Part shown: positions 11,786-25,561 of the stretch, in pieces
Layout of the letters: the number at the start of each line of letters is the position of its first letter
Numbering within the stretch: position 1 is the stretch's first letter
Assembly: GCA_921293015.1 (NCBI GenBank)
Contig: OV121087.1
Location: 40,658,630 to 40,722,629, forward strand
Source: Phorcus lineatus
Taxonomy: Eukaryota; Mollusca; Gastropoda; Trochida; Trochidae
Direction of reading: 5' to 3'
DNA length: 64,000 nucleotides
Translations under genes and position numbers: made by a program
Notes under the pieces: generated by a model
Told to the model about the DNA's origin: nothing
What the model saw: the letters and a program-made list of their open reading frames with translations, nothing else
Databases searched by the model: none

Positions 11786-13770
11786 CACAGTATTGTATTC
11801 CATGCCATGAATCAAAGGTCTTGATTAATTCAACATCTTTTCAATATAAGATCCGCAGACTATGCATACATTTAGCTTCAATGGAATATTCATAACATAT
11901 TACAGGTCCTCAATACAACTATAAATTTCAATGTTCGAAACCTTTGATGTGATTTATAATTTGAATATTCATGTATGCTATCTTAACAATAAGTCTAAGA
12001 TGTTTTTTGAATGAAAATAAAATTCAGCCTTGTTCAATGAAAATTTTTATTTGACAATTATTCAATACAAAATGTTAATATTACAAGGAGTGGTTTCTAA
12101 ACAATTTGATCGCATAATATTAAAATTCAATGCAAAGAATACTGGGTACCCCATCTTCCCCCGCATGGCCTTAAACTGCACCAGTCTCTAATACTGGCTA
12201 ATTCAAACCTTGCTCCCAAACAGTCAAAATTTGTGTTTTGAGTGCAGCACCCTTTTGGGCAAAAAGTTGTAATTCTCATATGATTTCTCATTGGACTATT
12301 GCAATCCGTCGCAGCAGCCTTTGTGACAGGCACAAAAAATTAACAGGAAATCAAGCAAGGCCTATCTCGGCCATTTATTGGGGCTGGGGTAAGACTATGC
12401 CATGCGTGGGAAGATGTTCAAAACCCTTACTAATTCAAAGTTGGGCGTTTTTGGACTGTTACAAACTCAATGCACATTGTGCAATATTTACGTTTTCTTG
12501 AGGCAGATACTGTTCGTAAGCATATTCATACATGTTTCAATATATATGCCTTTTGTTCTGTAATGGGACAATTGTTACGTGCTTATTTCAATGCTATTGA
12601 CAGAGTTTGTTGTATACAAATGCACATGGGGTCTCGATCAATAGCACACTAGGTATTCATAACCATATTTGTAATAATTGCAAAACAGGACGGCTCATAA
12701 AATTCAGTCTTATTTAGTTTCTAGAAATAAGATTTGTACAGTTGTTTGCTCACTGTCCTTTTGATGAGGCACATAAAGATTTCTATCTTAAAAATCTACT
12801 GATAGAAGACAATTTGAAAATAATCATCGCACTCTGCAAAACATGTATACACAACCAGAAAGGGTGGAGTATAGTTGCTTTGCCTAAATAATTAAGCCGT
12901 TTGTTACCCTCACATTGCTCAGTGATAGTAGAGGGAAGAGTTTATATAGCTACTGTTCTGCAGCTAAGTAAAGGTAGGTTTAAGAGGTGGAATAAGATTG
13001 GAGATCTACCTTTCTATCTGGATTAGTGTCACTTGGAGAGATTACCATGATAGATAGACTGGCACGTTGGAACAACAAGGAGGGAGGTGTTGGCATTATC
13101 TAGCGGGAGTAAGTTTAGAGATTTTAAATGTTGGACTGGTGTAAAAAGTTGTTGAGTGTTTATTGATTAGATTGGTAGACATGCACACACAAATTTTAAA
13201 AGACAGGAAATTTTTCTCAAGAAAATGAGTTGCTGTAACTATTTAGGGTGAAAGCCTAAAAGATTATTAGGGATAGGGATAGTGATTAGAGATAAGTATC
13301 ACCTAAAAATAACCCACAGAGTGACTCAGTCAGAGTTAATGATGTCTCAGTGTCAGTTGAAGTATATCTTGCTTTCATTTACATACTATGATGCTTGTAC
13401 GGCTCTACAGTAATTGGTAACACGTTTTTTAAACAAGCATTCACAAGCTATATCTCCCGTAACTGGTACAATCATTTTATAATAAAGTTATCATAGTTAT
13501 CAGCTTAAGTAAAAGATTGTTTGATTTCATTGACTAATTTGTCAGACATTATAGAATTAATGCATTGGGAATCTTATAAAGGGTATACATATAAGCTAAC
13601 TGTTTTTATGAAAACACAAAATGAAATCAACACCTTTAACTGTGTGTTGGGACAAAATACCAAATCTGAAGAAAATATCCAAGCTCGAAAAGAAAGCCTA
13701 TGGGCAGAGAGGGCTAACTAAGACAAATTAATTCTTTTCCTATATAATTGACTTGCTTTTGTGATCACAG

Positions 13771-14084
13771 GGGAGGTGAGGTGATTTGGGGTTTAATGCT
13801 GCTTTCACAAGAATTTCACTTATATCACGGTTGCTAGTTTTTATTGAAGGGAGACGGCCTGTATCACTATGATGGCTATGCATTGCGATGTAACCTGCAA
13901 GCATCGGCTGGAACTAGTGAACATTCGGTGATACTGAGCTGAAATTCAGTGTAACATTGCACCCAGAACCTTTTTGCATGTAGAACAGTTCCCTGTTGAA
14001 GACAAAGTTGCTGAGCCCCTGCCAGGATTTGAACCCTGAATCTCTTGGGTTCGAACGTGCTAACCACTACGCTATCCCATCACC
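13771..14084 (-). mobile_element. tRNA-derived SINE, copy 2, apparently full length
   Basis: At 314 bp this is the most complete copy. It has a tRNA-like head on the minus strand (A box TAGCGTAGTGG, B box GGTTCAAATCC), a body that includes the segment missing from copy 1, and a tail reading GAGGTGAGGTGATTTGGG on the plus strand. A perfect 12-bp target-site duplication, TTGTGATCACAG, flanks it at 13759-13770 and 14085-14096. The exact duplication suggests a recent insertion by LINE machinery. Confidence 0.9.
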
Positions 14085-14588
14085 TTGTGATCACAGACAC
14101 TGACACACAATGATATTCAATGTAGCACGGAACTTAACCTTTCTCCCTCTAAAATGACACTTGAACAGACTGGATTCAAACCCAGACCTCTTGACCTGAT
14201 GCTGAGCGTGGATTAAAGTGTACATAGCGCTACACTGTAGTGAGAAATAGCTGAAGGGGAGATGGTAAACATGATAAAGTCAATGTCACGATCGATATCA
14301 TATTGGCTACTGTGGTACTATTCAAACACGAAGCCAATATGCAAATTCTATTCAATCATAGTGGTTAGCATAAGTGACAAACACCTTAAGGATATATGAC
14401 AAACATGATAAAGTCAGTTTTAAGATCGATATTATTGTATTGTCTTAGTAAACATACACAAAATTAATATGCATTTTCAATCTTAGCATAGTAGTCAAGA
14501 GAAGTAAGAAACGGCTGAGGAGTAAACAGTAAAACATGATGGAGTCTACGTTACGAGCGCCACTGAGTAACCTACTGGATGGAAGTTA

Positions 14589-14703
14589 GGCGCTATATAA
14601 ATATATTATTAATATTAATATAATAATATTATTAATAAATAATAATAATAATATTATTAATAAATAATAATAATAATATAATAATTAATAATATAATAAC
14701 ATT
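14589..14703 (+). mobile_element. LINE 3' terminal fragment with (ATT/ATA)n tail
   Basis: GGCGCTATATAAAT followed by about 100 bp of ATT/ATA-type repeats is the typical 3' end of L2-like LINEs. It is comparable to the GCGCTTTATAAAT end of the element at 42167. No coding part precedes it, so this is a heavily 5'-truncated copy or a chance match beside a microsatellite. Confidence 0.5.
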
Positions 14704-16128
14704 ACAATGGGTATAAACACATAAAGACAATATTTAGTTTTTATTCAATCTTAGCATAGGGGTTAACAGAAGTGAGAGATTGCTTAAAGAGCCTGACCTA
14801 CTATTTGCTCACTTATTGAGGAATCCACTTAAATCTGTTTGGACTCACAAGACCTTGTGGTAGCGAGTCCGTGGACTCAGTAGGTCATATTTGTAGATTT
14901 ATCACTGCCCACACTGACTGTACCACCAAGTTAACTACCAGGCTTTGACATGGCTATTCCAAATAGTTTAATCCAAAATATGACAATCTAACACTTTTGT
15001 AGTTATGCAATAGAATCAACTCATGATCCTTAGCTGAACTAGCAAACTAGCGAACTAGCTAAAGATAGTTTCATACAAATGATCATGACAATGATCATTG
15101 ACGTGTGATAATTGCTAGCAAATATTTGCCAAGGTCGATCCCGTTGCCTGGATTTCTTATTATGTGAGATGCTGTATAGAATTATTAAATCTTTTACCCA
15201 TATGTTTCACCAAAAACGTATTATTAAAATAGGGAAATAATGAAAATAATTTATATCAAGAAGCACCTAGATCTGTATTTGCAAATATTGAATGATCTTT
15301 TCTGGTGAAGTTCCAAATCTGTTCATATAATAATAACACTAAACAAATATATCAAATTTATACAAAACAATTACAATTTTGCCAAGTAAACAGCTCCAAA
15401 TTGCCCGTTCAGTTTTCTTGGATTATGACTGGCAAAAGTGTTTAGTGTAAACATCAGACTGTGTGCGATGACATCTAAGGTGTCAATGATCTCAAACTGA
15501 GAGCCTTAGCAAATGTTTGCATGTCTTATTATCCTGCGTGACAATACAATATGTTGATATCTAATTTCACTTGATAAGACATGCACGAGACTTTGTTCCA
15601 GGACAAGTAGGGCGAATGCTATAAAAAGAACTCTCTAAAGCAGGAGGTAGATCGAATATGTGAATGTATTTGTTCTAAGAACACACAAACAGATAGTGTC
15701 CAGCAACATAACTATAGTGTTAATCTGTATACGATCTCGAGACATGTTATCATTTAATAGTAAGTTACTTTTGGAGAAAAAAAATACCTTTGTTAATACA
15801 TGAATAAGCTTCTCACATTATTTTGTCAAATCAAGTGTAAGTTTTTGTTTTCTAAAGATCAAGGGCTATAGATTTGGCACACTGAATTTTTTCACTCACT
15901 TGACAGTGCAGAATGTTCTTTAAAAATTCACTGAAGTGACAAGACATAAAAACTATCATTTTATGTCAATCCTGCTATATTCAATTGTTGTGTAAGCAAA
16001 AAGCTAAACTGTATTTGTAGATCATTCAAAAAAAATTTCAGATTGAAGATATGAGTAGCATTGGGTCTCTCAGCAATATACTGACCAGTTACAAACACTT
16101 GCATGTGATGTGATCAATGCATTGCACT

Positions 16129-16579
16129 GCAGTCTGATTAAAATCGACCGTGTTCCGAGGAATAAAAGTTTCAAAATATTGACTCTACCGAGACTTGAAC
16201 TCTATATGTCTAGGCTATCCTCAACACAACGGTCTGGCCGCAGCCTACTGTAGCGCACGTTCTTACGTAAACACAGCTAACCAATCACAATGTGTGCGGC
16301 AAAAGCATTCAGTATCAGTAGCTTGGGGCAAGTAACTCCCATTTACCCTACGTTAAACTTAATCGCCGCTATCCTTATTTTAAACGCGATGATGTGATTG
16401 GTTCGCTAATGACTAGGTTTTGATTGCGCTAAACTGGTGTCAGTACGTGCGAGCAGTGAGGCTGCCTTCAGACCGTTGTGGAGAGATAGCCTAGACATAT
16501 ATATAGAGTTTGAATCTCGGTAGAGTCAATATTTTGAAACTTTTATTCCTCGGAACACGGTCGATTTCAATCAGACTGC
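16129..16579. mobile_element. DNA element (451 bp) with ~120-bp terminal inverted repeats
   Basis: The left end GCAGTCTGATTAAAATCGACC and the right end are reverse complements over about 120 bp with few mismatches. The flanks are ATTGCACT (16121-16128) and ATTGTACT (16580-16587), an 8-bp duplication with one change, as hAT elements make. The interior includes CAGCTAACCAATCACAATG and GCTAATGACTAGGTTTT, which recur in the partial copy at 40455-40753. Confidence 0.82.
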
Positions 16580-17127
16580 ATTGTACTGGTGCAGGAATTG
16601 AAAATATGACATGGGTTATGTCCACAATATGGGTTATCCACATCTAAGTTTTTGTCACCTTCATATTTCAATATTTCTATAAAGACTTATATCTAACCCT
16701 TCTCTAAGATTTAAGAAAACTTAAATTTGACTTCAAACCATGTCATAGTCAGTGTCAGTCATGTGACGATTCTCATCAAAAGAATAGCAATCACCTCGGA
16801 AATTGTATCAGTTCCAATTACAGTAATAAATATGATTTACCTTAAATAGAAGTTTTATTCCAGGACTAAATAGCCTTAGTCACCAACAAAGAAACAAGCT
16901 TAATCTTTTTTCAGAAGAGGTTATATAATGGTTTCATCCAGCAAATCACATTTACAACCTCAATGATCGAGTTAGTTCGAGTTTGAGGTTTCTGCTGATG
17001 TTAAGATTGATTTCTTGTTTCAGCACTTGTAATGAGAAATTCATAAATGCCAACATACATCATCTTTCAAGAATGTGTTCATGACTTAACAAAATGGAAA
17101 TCTTAAGATAAAGATCTAACATCAAAG

Positions 17128-17455
17128 TAGTAGTAGCATGGTTTTTGAAAGATTTTTTTATTCAATTTTCCCAAATAAACATTAGTTTATGTCAATTGTA
17201 TCATCTTCAGAAATAGAAACATCCTATTAATCATCCATAGTTAAAGAGTAAACAATCCAGCAACAAGCAAATAGCACTGGCGACCATTTTTGTGTGAACA
17301 ACTTTAATCATTTGAAATAGGGAAATGGATTTGCATAGCTTAACCGATCATGATACAATCCTTTAAAAAACATTGTTTTGCACTAGGAAGCAATTTTTTA
17401 AGTCTTCAAGAGATCACTTTTTTTTATCTTGAAATAACATGCCACTGCCCCTTTT
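17128..17455. mobile_element. TTAA-type MITE, degraded copy
   Basis: It matches the complete copy at 23646-23998 along its length, for example AAACATTAGTTTATG, TTTGTGTGAACA and CATTGTTTTGCA. The left end is eroded and the right end reads CCACTGCCCCTTTT, close to the family end but without a TTAA. Borders are approximate. Confidence 0.65.
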
Positions 17456-19727
17456 TGGGAATTTAACTCATGTAAAAAGAAAACCTAAAAATTATGCATT
17501 TATTGCTATCCAAAGAGAAATTTTTTTGAAAAACTATTAATCAATCATCAAATGGAAACAAATAATCAATAAATCATTTGTGTGTGTGATGTAATAAGGG
17601 AAACATAATACATAGTTTTTCCATGTTTTGACCTAATTCATTAATCACAATTTGCTTTCAACACATTGCCATATAACTTTGTCTTTAATGCTTTATTATC
17701 CTATAACACCTTCCATAATGATTTATGATCTAATAATCTTGCCAAGTCTCCAGTAAAGAAAGCTAACATTAAACTGTATAAGGAAATCATCTGACAACTG
17801 ACAAAACATTGAAGGTACTGTTTGAATATTCACAAATTGAAAATGATTTGTAATTCAAAAGAGGTGCATAATGCATAAATGGACATTAAAATATTGCTCT
17901 CCGTAGATTAAAATTATATGAGGAAGGTCAAAGCAATTTGGAATAACTTCCTTACCAATTACATTTCACAAATTTGAACAAAATGTAATTAAAGAGGATT
18001 TTCTATCGATAGGCAATAAAATAAATTGCATTTATAAAAATCAAAAGTTTCAAATCAACTCAAAGTAAAAGACAAAGTATCATATCGATAATCTCATTTT
18101 TTTATATGTTTGAAAATATTTTTTTCCTTTACAAAGCGGAAACTTTTCTGAAAATGTATTAAATTTTGGACATACACAAGTTCAGATCAAGTTCTTTTTG
18201 ATAAAAAAAGGATTTTACAGTTCAAAAACTGAAACACTTTTCCACTTGAAAAGTTCATGAATGACGGATCAAACAGCAATTTGACTTATTTCCTCAATTC
18301 AACTTAAATTTGACAAGTAAGAACCAAGCGTAACTAACATATAGGGTTTGCAAATTGCTGGAACTGTTATTATCAAAATTAATACTTATTGCAAAATTGA
18401 TTGAAACAGTGTTCCCTGATGATCCCAACAAGGTGTAACTTGCTACAGCCTCAATCACTAGCTAAAAAATCTTTCTGCATCAACACGCTCTTCAGTCCTC
18501 TCCACCTGAGCTTGATATGCCTATCAGAAATCCTATGGAAGTTCTTAAAAACAGCTGACCAGAAGAACTTTGCTGTCTAAGAGTTTGACACATTTGATTC
18601 CAACTACATGCTCTGTGGCCCTTTAAGTTATGCCTTGCAGGGTGAGTTGTCAATCCATAATTTTTTATGCAGGAAGGATTATACATAATCAAATAAAGGA
18701 GATTTGCATAAGTTATGCTTTATGTTAGAAGTAGGTTTGAAACATGATCCCCTAATGTAAAACTAGAGAGTGTCCATAATTCATACTACAAATTACAAAA
18801 TAAAGGTCAAAACATTTGAAATCGCTATTATAAGATCGAATGTACTTGAGGCATGAGAACTGATTATTATATGAAATGTTATACCCTGTACATCAAGGAA
18901 ATTAGATGTTATAGGTCAAACACTTTGACTAATTTCATTAATCAAAGAATTGTAATAAACGAGGACAAGGAAACCTGATTCCGCTGGTAACCACATTGGG
19001 AATACTTCATTATTGGATCAGTATGATTTATTGATGGTATCTATGAAACAAAATAATGCCGCTTTCGCCTCCTAAATGTACACAACAGTGGTAAATGTCA
19101 TCCCATGGGACAGCTTTATTCAATTTTCATAAGGAAGACATACACTTTGGAAGTTTGTATATATGGAATTGTGATTGCTGGGGTATTGATTCTTCTGCCT
19201 TTTAGGTTTGTGACTCTTTTGGGATTTGAACTCATGCCACCAACTCTTATTACAGGGATCTGGATTAGAGTGTACAGCAATAGAAAGTGATGGCAGTGAT
19301 TTTGGTGGCTGATCACGGCTCAAATTTATCATTAGCAGTTCAGAAAATCTTAAATACTTTTGTTAATTAATCCAATAAGCTTAGACATGACGAAAGCAAA
19401 CATCATTTCTAAATAAAGAAATAATCAAATAACTGACCACACATGAAAGGTAATGGTCGAAGAAATGTCCCAAAGCTCGTATATAATGTATGATGTGGTA
19501 TCAAATGGCCAACCATTCACTTGATACGTCTATATTTTCCGACACATTTACCAGGGAAAGGTCATGGCTGGCTACATTATCCTTTAATGGTCTGGCTATA
19601 GTGTATTGTGCTCGGGGACAATGGTCTGTTAATGTCAACTTGTCTACTTTCTTGGTCACTGACCGTGGCATCAAGAAATACTGATCCCACTCATCTTAAA
19701 TAATCATTAGAAAGTTTGACTTTGGTA

Positions 19728-19964
19728 AGGTGAGGTGATTTCAGGTTTAACGAAGCTTTCAAGAGAATTTGACTTATATCGCGGCTGCTAGTATTATTGC
19801 AGGGACAAAGCCTGCAAGTCTATTTGGACTATGCATTGCGGTGAAACCTGCGAGCATGGGCTGAAACTTGGGTAATGCTACACTGAAAATCAGTACAGCA
19901 TTGCCCCAAAACCTTACTGCATGTGGAACAGTTCTCTATTACAGACAAAGCTGCTGAGCCCCTG
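19728..19964 (-). mobile_element. SINE copy 3, lacking the tRNA head
   Basis: The 237-bp insertion has the same body and GTGAGGTGATTT tail as copies 1 and 2 but stops exactly where the tRNA-like head joins the body (ending GCTGAGCCCCTG on the plus strand). A perfect 12-bp duplication TTGACTTTGGTA at 19716-19727 and 19965-19976 shows that the headless form was itself inserted, rather than trimmed later. Confidence 0.85.
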
Positions 19965-22900
19965 TTGACTTTGGTATTTTACATGAAAATACTTGAACTT
20001 AGCAAAGAACAGCTACGTACAACTCATTTTGATTTGGACAAGGTGAGATGATACAAGGTTGAACACAAACTATTTCACTCATATGAGGTAGACATGTTGA
20101 GAGGGGCCAAATACAATTTGGGCTGTGTGGTCCAATTAAGACTGACTGAATTTCAGTAATGAATTGCACTCTACATTTCTGCACTCTTAAAAGGAATTCA
20201 GAATCGAACAAAAGCATGAATCAAAACCTCAATAATTACATCCTTTACATTATTCCGTGTAACAAGCCTTTCAAGAGACAAATTTTAATGTACTGTCATA
20301 CCAACAAGCCCATTTTATAGTGTTGTTCAAAAGATGTAATTTACATTTCATCTCATTTTAGGGACCCCTTGTAATAAAAAACGCAGTCAACAAAGAAAGA
20401 AAAACAAGCTAACAAGTTTGCCTCTACACCCTAAACCATAAAACCTAGCTTCCCATCCAGTCATAAATCTTCAAATATGACTTACCAAGTCCAGTGTCTC
20501 ACTACCACAAGCAGGTTTACGTGGGTCTCTCAATAAGAAAATGGTACCACCCAAAAAAGATTTCCAATCAAGGGACCCACAACTTAAACTTTAATAGGTC
20601 CTTTCAAAATTTTATGAGTATCTGATGCAGGACTCAGGGGTTAATTTATTACTGCCCTTCCCTTCCAACCACTTCACAACAGGGACACACGCGGTAAAAA
20701 ATACAACAAAACAAAAAGTATTGAATTCTTCAAGAAATTGTGTTCGCCTTAAAGCATTACAGTATGACCCCCTGCTGCACTTAGAATTCCAATGTTTATA
20801 TATATATAAATATATAAATACATGAAGCCTATTAGAGCAAACCGGCTGTGCATGATCAATTATTCGCACACCAACACTCAGTCATTGAAGGAATCCCCTG
20901 AAGCGAGACAAGAAAAGTGATGTAGATGAGGAAAACCTCTTCTTATGCCCAGGAGGAAAAAATCGAAATACTTTTTTTAAACTCTCATACTGTGCAGAGC
21001 ACTTCACTCTGTAATAGGTCCTGAAAAATATTTATAGGTGATGTTTGAAAGTAGAGCTAATTACTTATGTTTAAATTGGGTATAGACTTTTGGAAATAGG
21101 GCATTGATTTCAAAAGGTGAAGAAATAATTTTGAAAATATTTTCTGTACAGTATGTCAACTTTTACTAAAGCAGAAAATATGTTTTGTTTGTAGAGGAGA
21201 GCTAATTACTTACCGGTAGTTTTAACCACTAAATGCACATGGTTTGAAATAGCACTAGTTCAGTAGCTCTCTGCTTGTGAAAAAGATGCTTGGCTTGTAA
21301 AGTGTAACAACTTGTAGTCCAAAAGACAATTTGAAGTTGCAGATTTATGGTTATTGAAATGCATTTGGCTACCTGGAATTTGTTTGGAGTGGAAGTAACA
21401 GAAATGTACTTGTCTGAATGGCTGGTGCATTGATGGGTTGTATATAAAATATACAATGTATATATAATATATAGAAATGCATGGTCAACATCTCTTTAGT
21501 AAGGATTAGAGACTTGAACCCCAGAAATTGTTATCCTAAGATGAACATATTACCCATTAGTATATTTGTCCTGTCATAAGACAGAGGATACAATCAAGAT
21601 GCAAGGGATGATGGAGACATATATATTCAATCTCTGAAAATTATTTATGTTCTGAACTGTAAGAAAGGAGCCTCAAAGAAATGGCTCTTTTATGACTTAC
21701 TTTACAAGAGGTTATGTTTGGGTAAAAATGGTATAATCTACAGTCTGGGTGTTAAGACTATGAATGATCATGTGTTGTTGCCTCTGGAAACCCACAAGCT
21801 CTTCAGAAGTACTTCTGTTGATGATTAGTGAAAATCCATTGACAGGTGACATTTACAACCAGTGTTCATAACGCTTTGGGCTTAAAGTGATATTCAGTGA
21901 ATTGTACTGACAATGTGAAATTCTTCAGTATGCACATTGGTTATCTATAATTTTTGGAGAAAATTTGAAATTATACCCATTAACATGTTATCTTGAAAGA
22001 CCTATAAATAATAACAAAGAGCACAATTTTTTTATTTTGGACTTAACATTTACAAACCTTGTATTGCCTTTGATAGTTAAATATCTCAACTTAATAGAAT
22101 ATTTCTCAAGATTGTCTTTTGAAATCTAGAATAAATTTATTAAGGTAATTCGGACAAATCAAGTCAAAAAGTCATATTCTTACATTTTAAAGAACCTGAA
22201 AATAACCATTAAAGTTAGAGATTCATATTAATTATCGAAAAGAATTTCTTCAGACTACTTACTTTTTAAGCTGATCTCTTTAAAATGATTACAAGAATTT
22301 TATTCTGTCATTTGAAAGTATCTGGCAATTATGTTAAAATTTAAAGATTACCAAAGATATCTGTCCCATTTTCAAGAAAGTAATAAAATGACAATATTTG
22401 AAAATATATGATTGATGAATTTTGAATTTATGAGAAAGCATTAAAAACATATCATAGAGTAAAGGTAAAAAAGGGACATTGATTGTGATTATTCAGTTAA
22501 AGAAACCACACCTTCCCCGTGTTTTCTTTCTAATCTAAAACTGAGAGGATCAAATTTACCATAGTATTCCGCTTCTTGAAAAAAGGACTTTCAGGGGTAA
22601 CCTGCAATAACTCAGACAGTCATATTTTAGACATATTCAAGGAAGACATTTTTTTTGGTTGAATGCATAACTAATCCTAAAGCTAGTAACTATGTCTGGT
22701 AATGGAATAGTCTAGCAGAATAAAGAAAAACTCCAAAAACGTAGACAGTCAATTTAAAATATTAATAACAAGGGTTTTTTCATGATTATAACCAATAAAG
22801 AAAATTCTTTACATCATTCATTCAAACACTTGAATATCTACACATTCATACAATAAACTAAATATAGAACTGTTTCCTATGTGTATATTAACATACATAT

Positions 22901-23645
22901 TTTGAACAAAAATAATTAGAGATGTATGAAAATTCTGAAATTATTAATAATGACATATTTTTACATTGATCACCTGATGAAATATTTATCATAAATTCTA
23001 TAATATCGTTAACTTATTTTGTCTAGGATATGTTTTTCAACAATTTAAAAAGATTAAGTCATTGAGTACAGATTTCAAGTGTACTTATCAAATGTGGAAC
23101 AAGTGTCCAACTGCATCATGGAATTCAGTGCCAACATTGTACTTGTATCAGCTGTGTGTAAATTCTGTCTAAATTTTGGGACATAATCCTCTCTCACAAA
23201 GAATGCAGCTTGTGATTTTGATAATTACAAAATCCGCATTTTGTTTTCAGTGACATGATGTCGACCTAGCTCTCAATGATTCCAGATAATACATCAGAGA
23301 ATAAAAGACATTCACTAATTTTGTCAGTGAAACTGTGTAATGTTTGTCAAGTTGACATTTTCTGGATATCATTAGAGTATCTTTGTTATGAGACTTAGTG
23401 TTGGCCTTTCCTGTTCCTCATTTCATGTTTGGAATGTCAATATTGTTCAACCTGATCCTTTGATGATACTTTTGCATTAGAAGCACATCAAACCAAATCG
23501 AAGCCAAGAAAAAAATCTCAAATTGTTAATTCAAAGATGTTGTTGGATAATGGCAAATTCTTCAAAGGACTGTCATTGACATTCTGATTCACATTATAAG
23601 GTTCAAATAATGCAGAGCTCCAAATACTGATTATCAATCCATTAA

Positions 23646-23998
23646 AGGGGCAGTGTCATGTTCTTCAAACATTATTTCTTCAAAATTTTCACAGTAAACA
23701 TTAGTTTATGCTAAATATATCATCTTAAGTGATTCAAAACATCACATTTATCAATCCTATCATCCGTAGTCAAAGAGGAAATAATCAAACATCATGGAAA
23801 AAACAATGCAGCCATTTTGTGTGAACACCTTTTAATCATTTGAGGGAGGGAAATGGATTCCCATAGCTTAGCTGATCATGGTCCGTTTGTTTTAAAAATA
23901 ATTCTTTGGATTAAAGGCATTGTTTTGCAGTTGGAAACATTTATTATTGTTTTCGTGAGATCACTTTATTTATCAAATAAAAACATACAACTGCCCCT
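23646..23998. mobile_element. TTAA-type MITE, complete 353-bp copy
   Basis: TTAA borders both sides (23642-23645 and 23999-24002). The ends are AGGGGCAGTG and its inverse AACTGCCCCT. TTAA duplication is the hallmark of piggyBac and Kolobok transposons. The interior has no ORF. Related copies are at 17128 and 53766. Confidence 0.82.
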
Positions 23999-25210
23999 TT
24001 AAGATCGATGACAATAGACAAATGAATATGTATTTTGCTAAAATTGCTTTTGAAAAAGGGAAGGAGGAATAGAGAAATGTATTAGCCTTCATGTATCTCA
24101 TATGAGGAGCTATCAAGATTGATTATACTTCAAGAAGATAATTGATAAAATTTAATTTCCAAAGGGGGAATTGGGTGTTGTCCTTGCATACCTAATCAAA
24201 GTAGATATCATCATATTAATCATGTTTTTGACAAATTTGACAACTTCGGAATGAATATGGATGAAAAGTGACTGTGTATTGCTGGTGATCTAATTGAAGG
24301 GGAAATGGGTATAGGAGGAATAATTAGAATAGAAATAACTCATTTAAGTTCATTGAACTACCATCAAGTGTCAACGACCAATCAAGCTATGAGAAATCAA
24401 TCAACTCGTGGGAAGATAGACTTCTGTCATTTCAAAAAGATTAAATGACAATTAATTCTGCTAATGATCACTACTAGGGTTTTACGGAAGTTACTCAGTT
24501 TCCTTAATGTACGTATATCTGATATTGGAAAACACATTATTGTAATAAGCCTCTTGTAGAGATTGAATTTTTGTTAAGGATTTATTGCCCTTTTAAGAAG
24601 AAAGGAAATGAGGATAATAAAAATATATAAGCTTTGTCTTTTTCATGATATAAAAAAAATTCATTTGCTTGATAATTATGTAAGTAAATGGAGTTAAATA
24701 TTCAATAATCAAAGAAGTTCACTGTCCAAAAATGTTTTCTCCTCCAATAACTAAATGAAGTGAGAAAAAAGGAGGGACTATGTTTTCAACGAAACAGCCA
24801 GTTCTTTATACATTTTTAGTTCATACTTCAACATGAAATTTAAAACACACTATGATGCCATTTTGTTATAGGTAATTGAAAACAGAAAAAGGATTGATTG
24901 TTACATCCAGACTAAAACATAATACTAAATCTGAAACCTCAAAGAGTGGAAACAAAGAGTTAGGGCTTTTGTTACTTACAAGGTCTTCATGTTTGGTATG
25001 ATAGACATACATCAAAAGTTATCAGGAAATTGCTAAATCTTTGCCATGGCCTTGAAAATAGTCCCTAGGTCACTAACTGTCTAAGAATAGTACAATTAAC
25101 ACGACCAACACTCTAGGCAAATTCAAAAAGTTTGAATGAAACTAGGGAAATTCTTCTGACTTGATGGTGCATTATTTATATTTGGCTCTGGTGTTAATGT
25201 CAGAATCATA

Positions 25211-25561
25211 TACCGTATTCGACTTAATAACCGCCCACTCCCCTATAAGCGCCCACCCACCGCGTTTTTGACTGAACAATATGCGTCCTGATTTAGCGCC
25301 CACCTCTCAACATTGCTTACCTTGCATGTTGATTCATTGGAGAAGGTTTTTCAGTCTTGCAATAAGTTTTTTTACTTCCACTAAAGTGAAGAATACAGGG
25401 GATTTTTAGACCCCAAGCCACAATCAAAATGATAAAAGTTACAAAACCATATTTCAAGGACATGTGTATCGTAAGAAAACACTTTCAAGACTACTTTTAT
25501 CGTTTTAATTAGCGCCCCCTCTTGCCAATTGCCCTGGGCGCTTATCACGTCGAATATGGTA
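25211..25561. mobile_element. MITE with TACCGTATTCGAC ends (~351 bp)
   Basis: The left end TACCGTATTCGACTTAATAA and the inverted right end TATTCGACGTGATAAGCGCCC on the other strand form imperfect terminal repeats. Inside are repeated TAAGCGCCCACC and TTAGCGCCC blocks. A related, longer element is at 55481-56430. The target duplication here could be TA or ATA and is not clear. Confidence 0.7.

Noticed and set aside
20500..20610. Minus-strand frame reading DWKSFLGGTIFLL and DPRKPACGSETLDL before a GTAAGT
   Set aside because: The donor-like site is good, but the upstream AG is weak and its phase does not match the CPES exons. There is no family resemblance.
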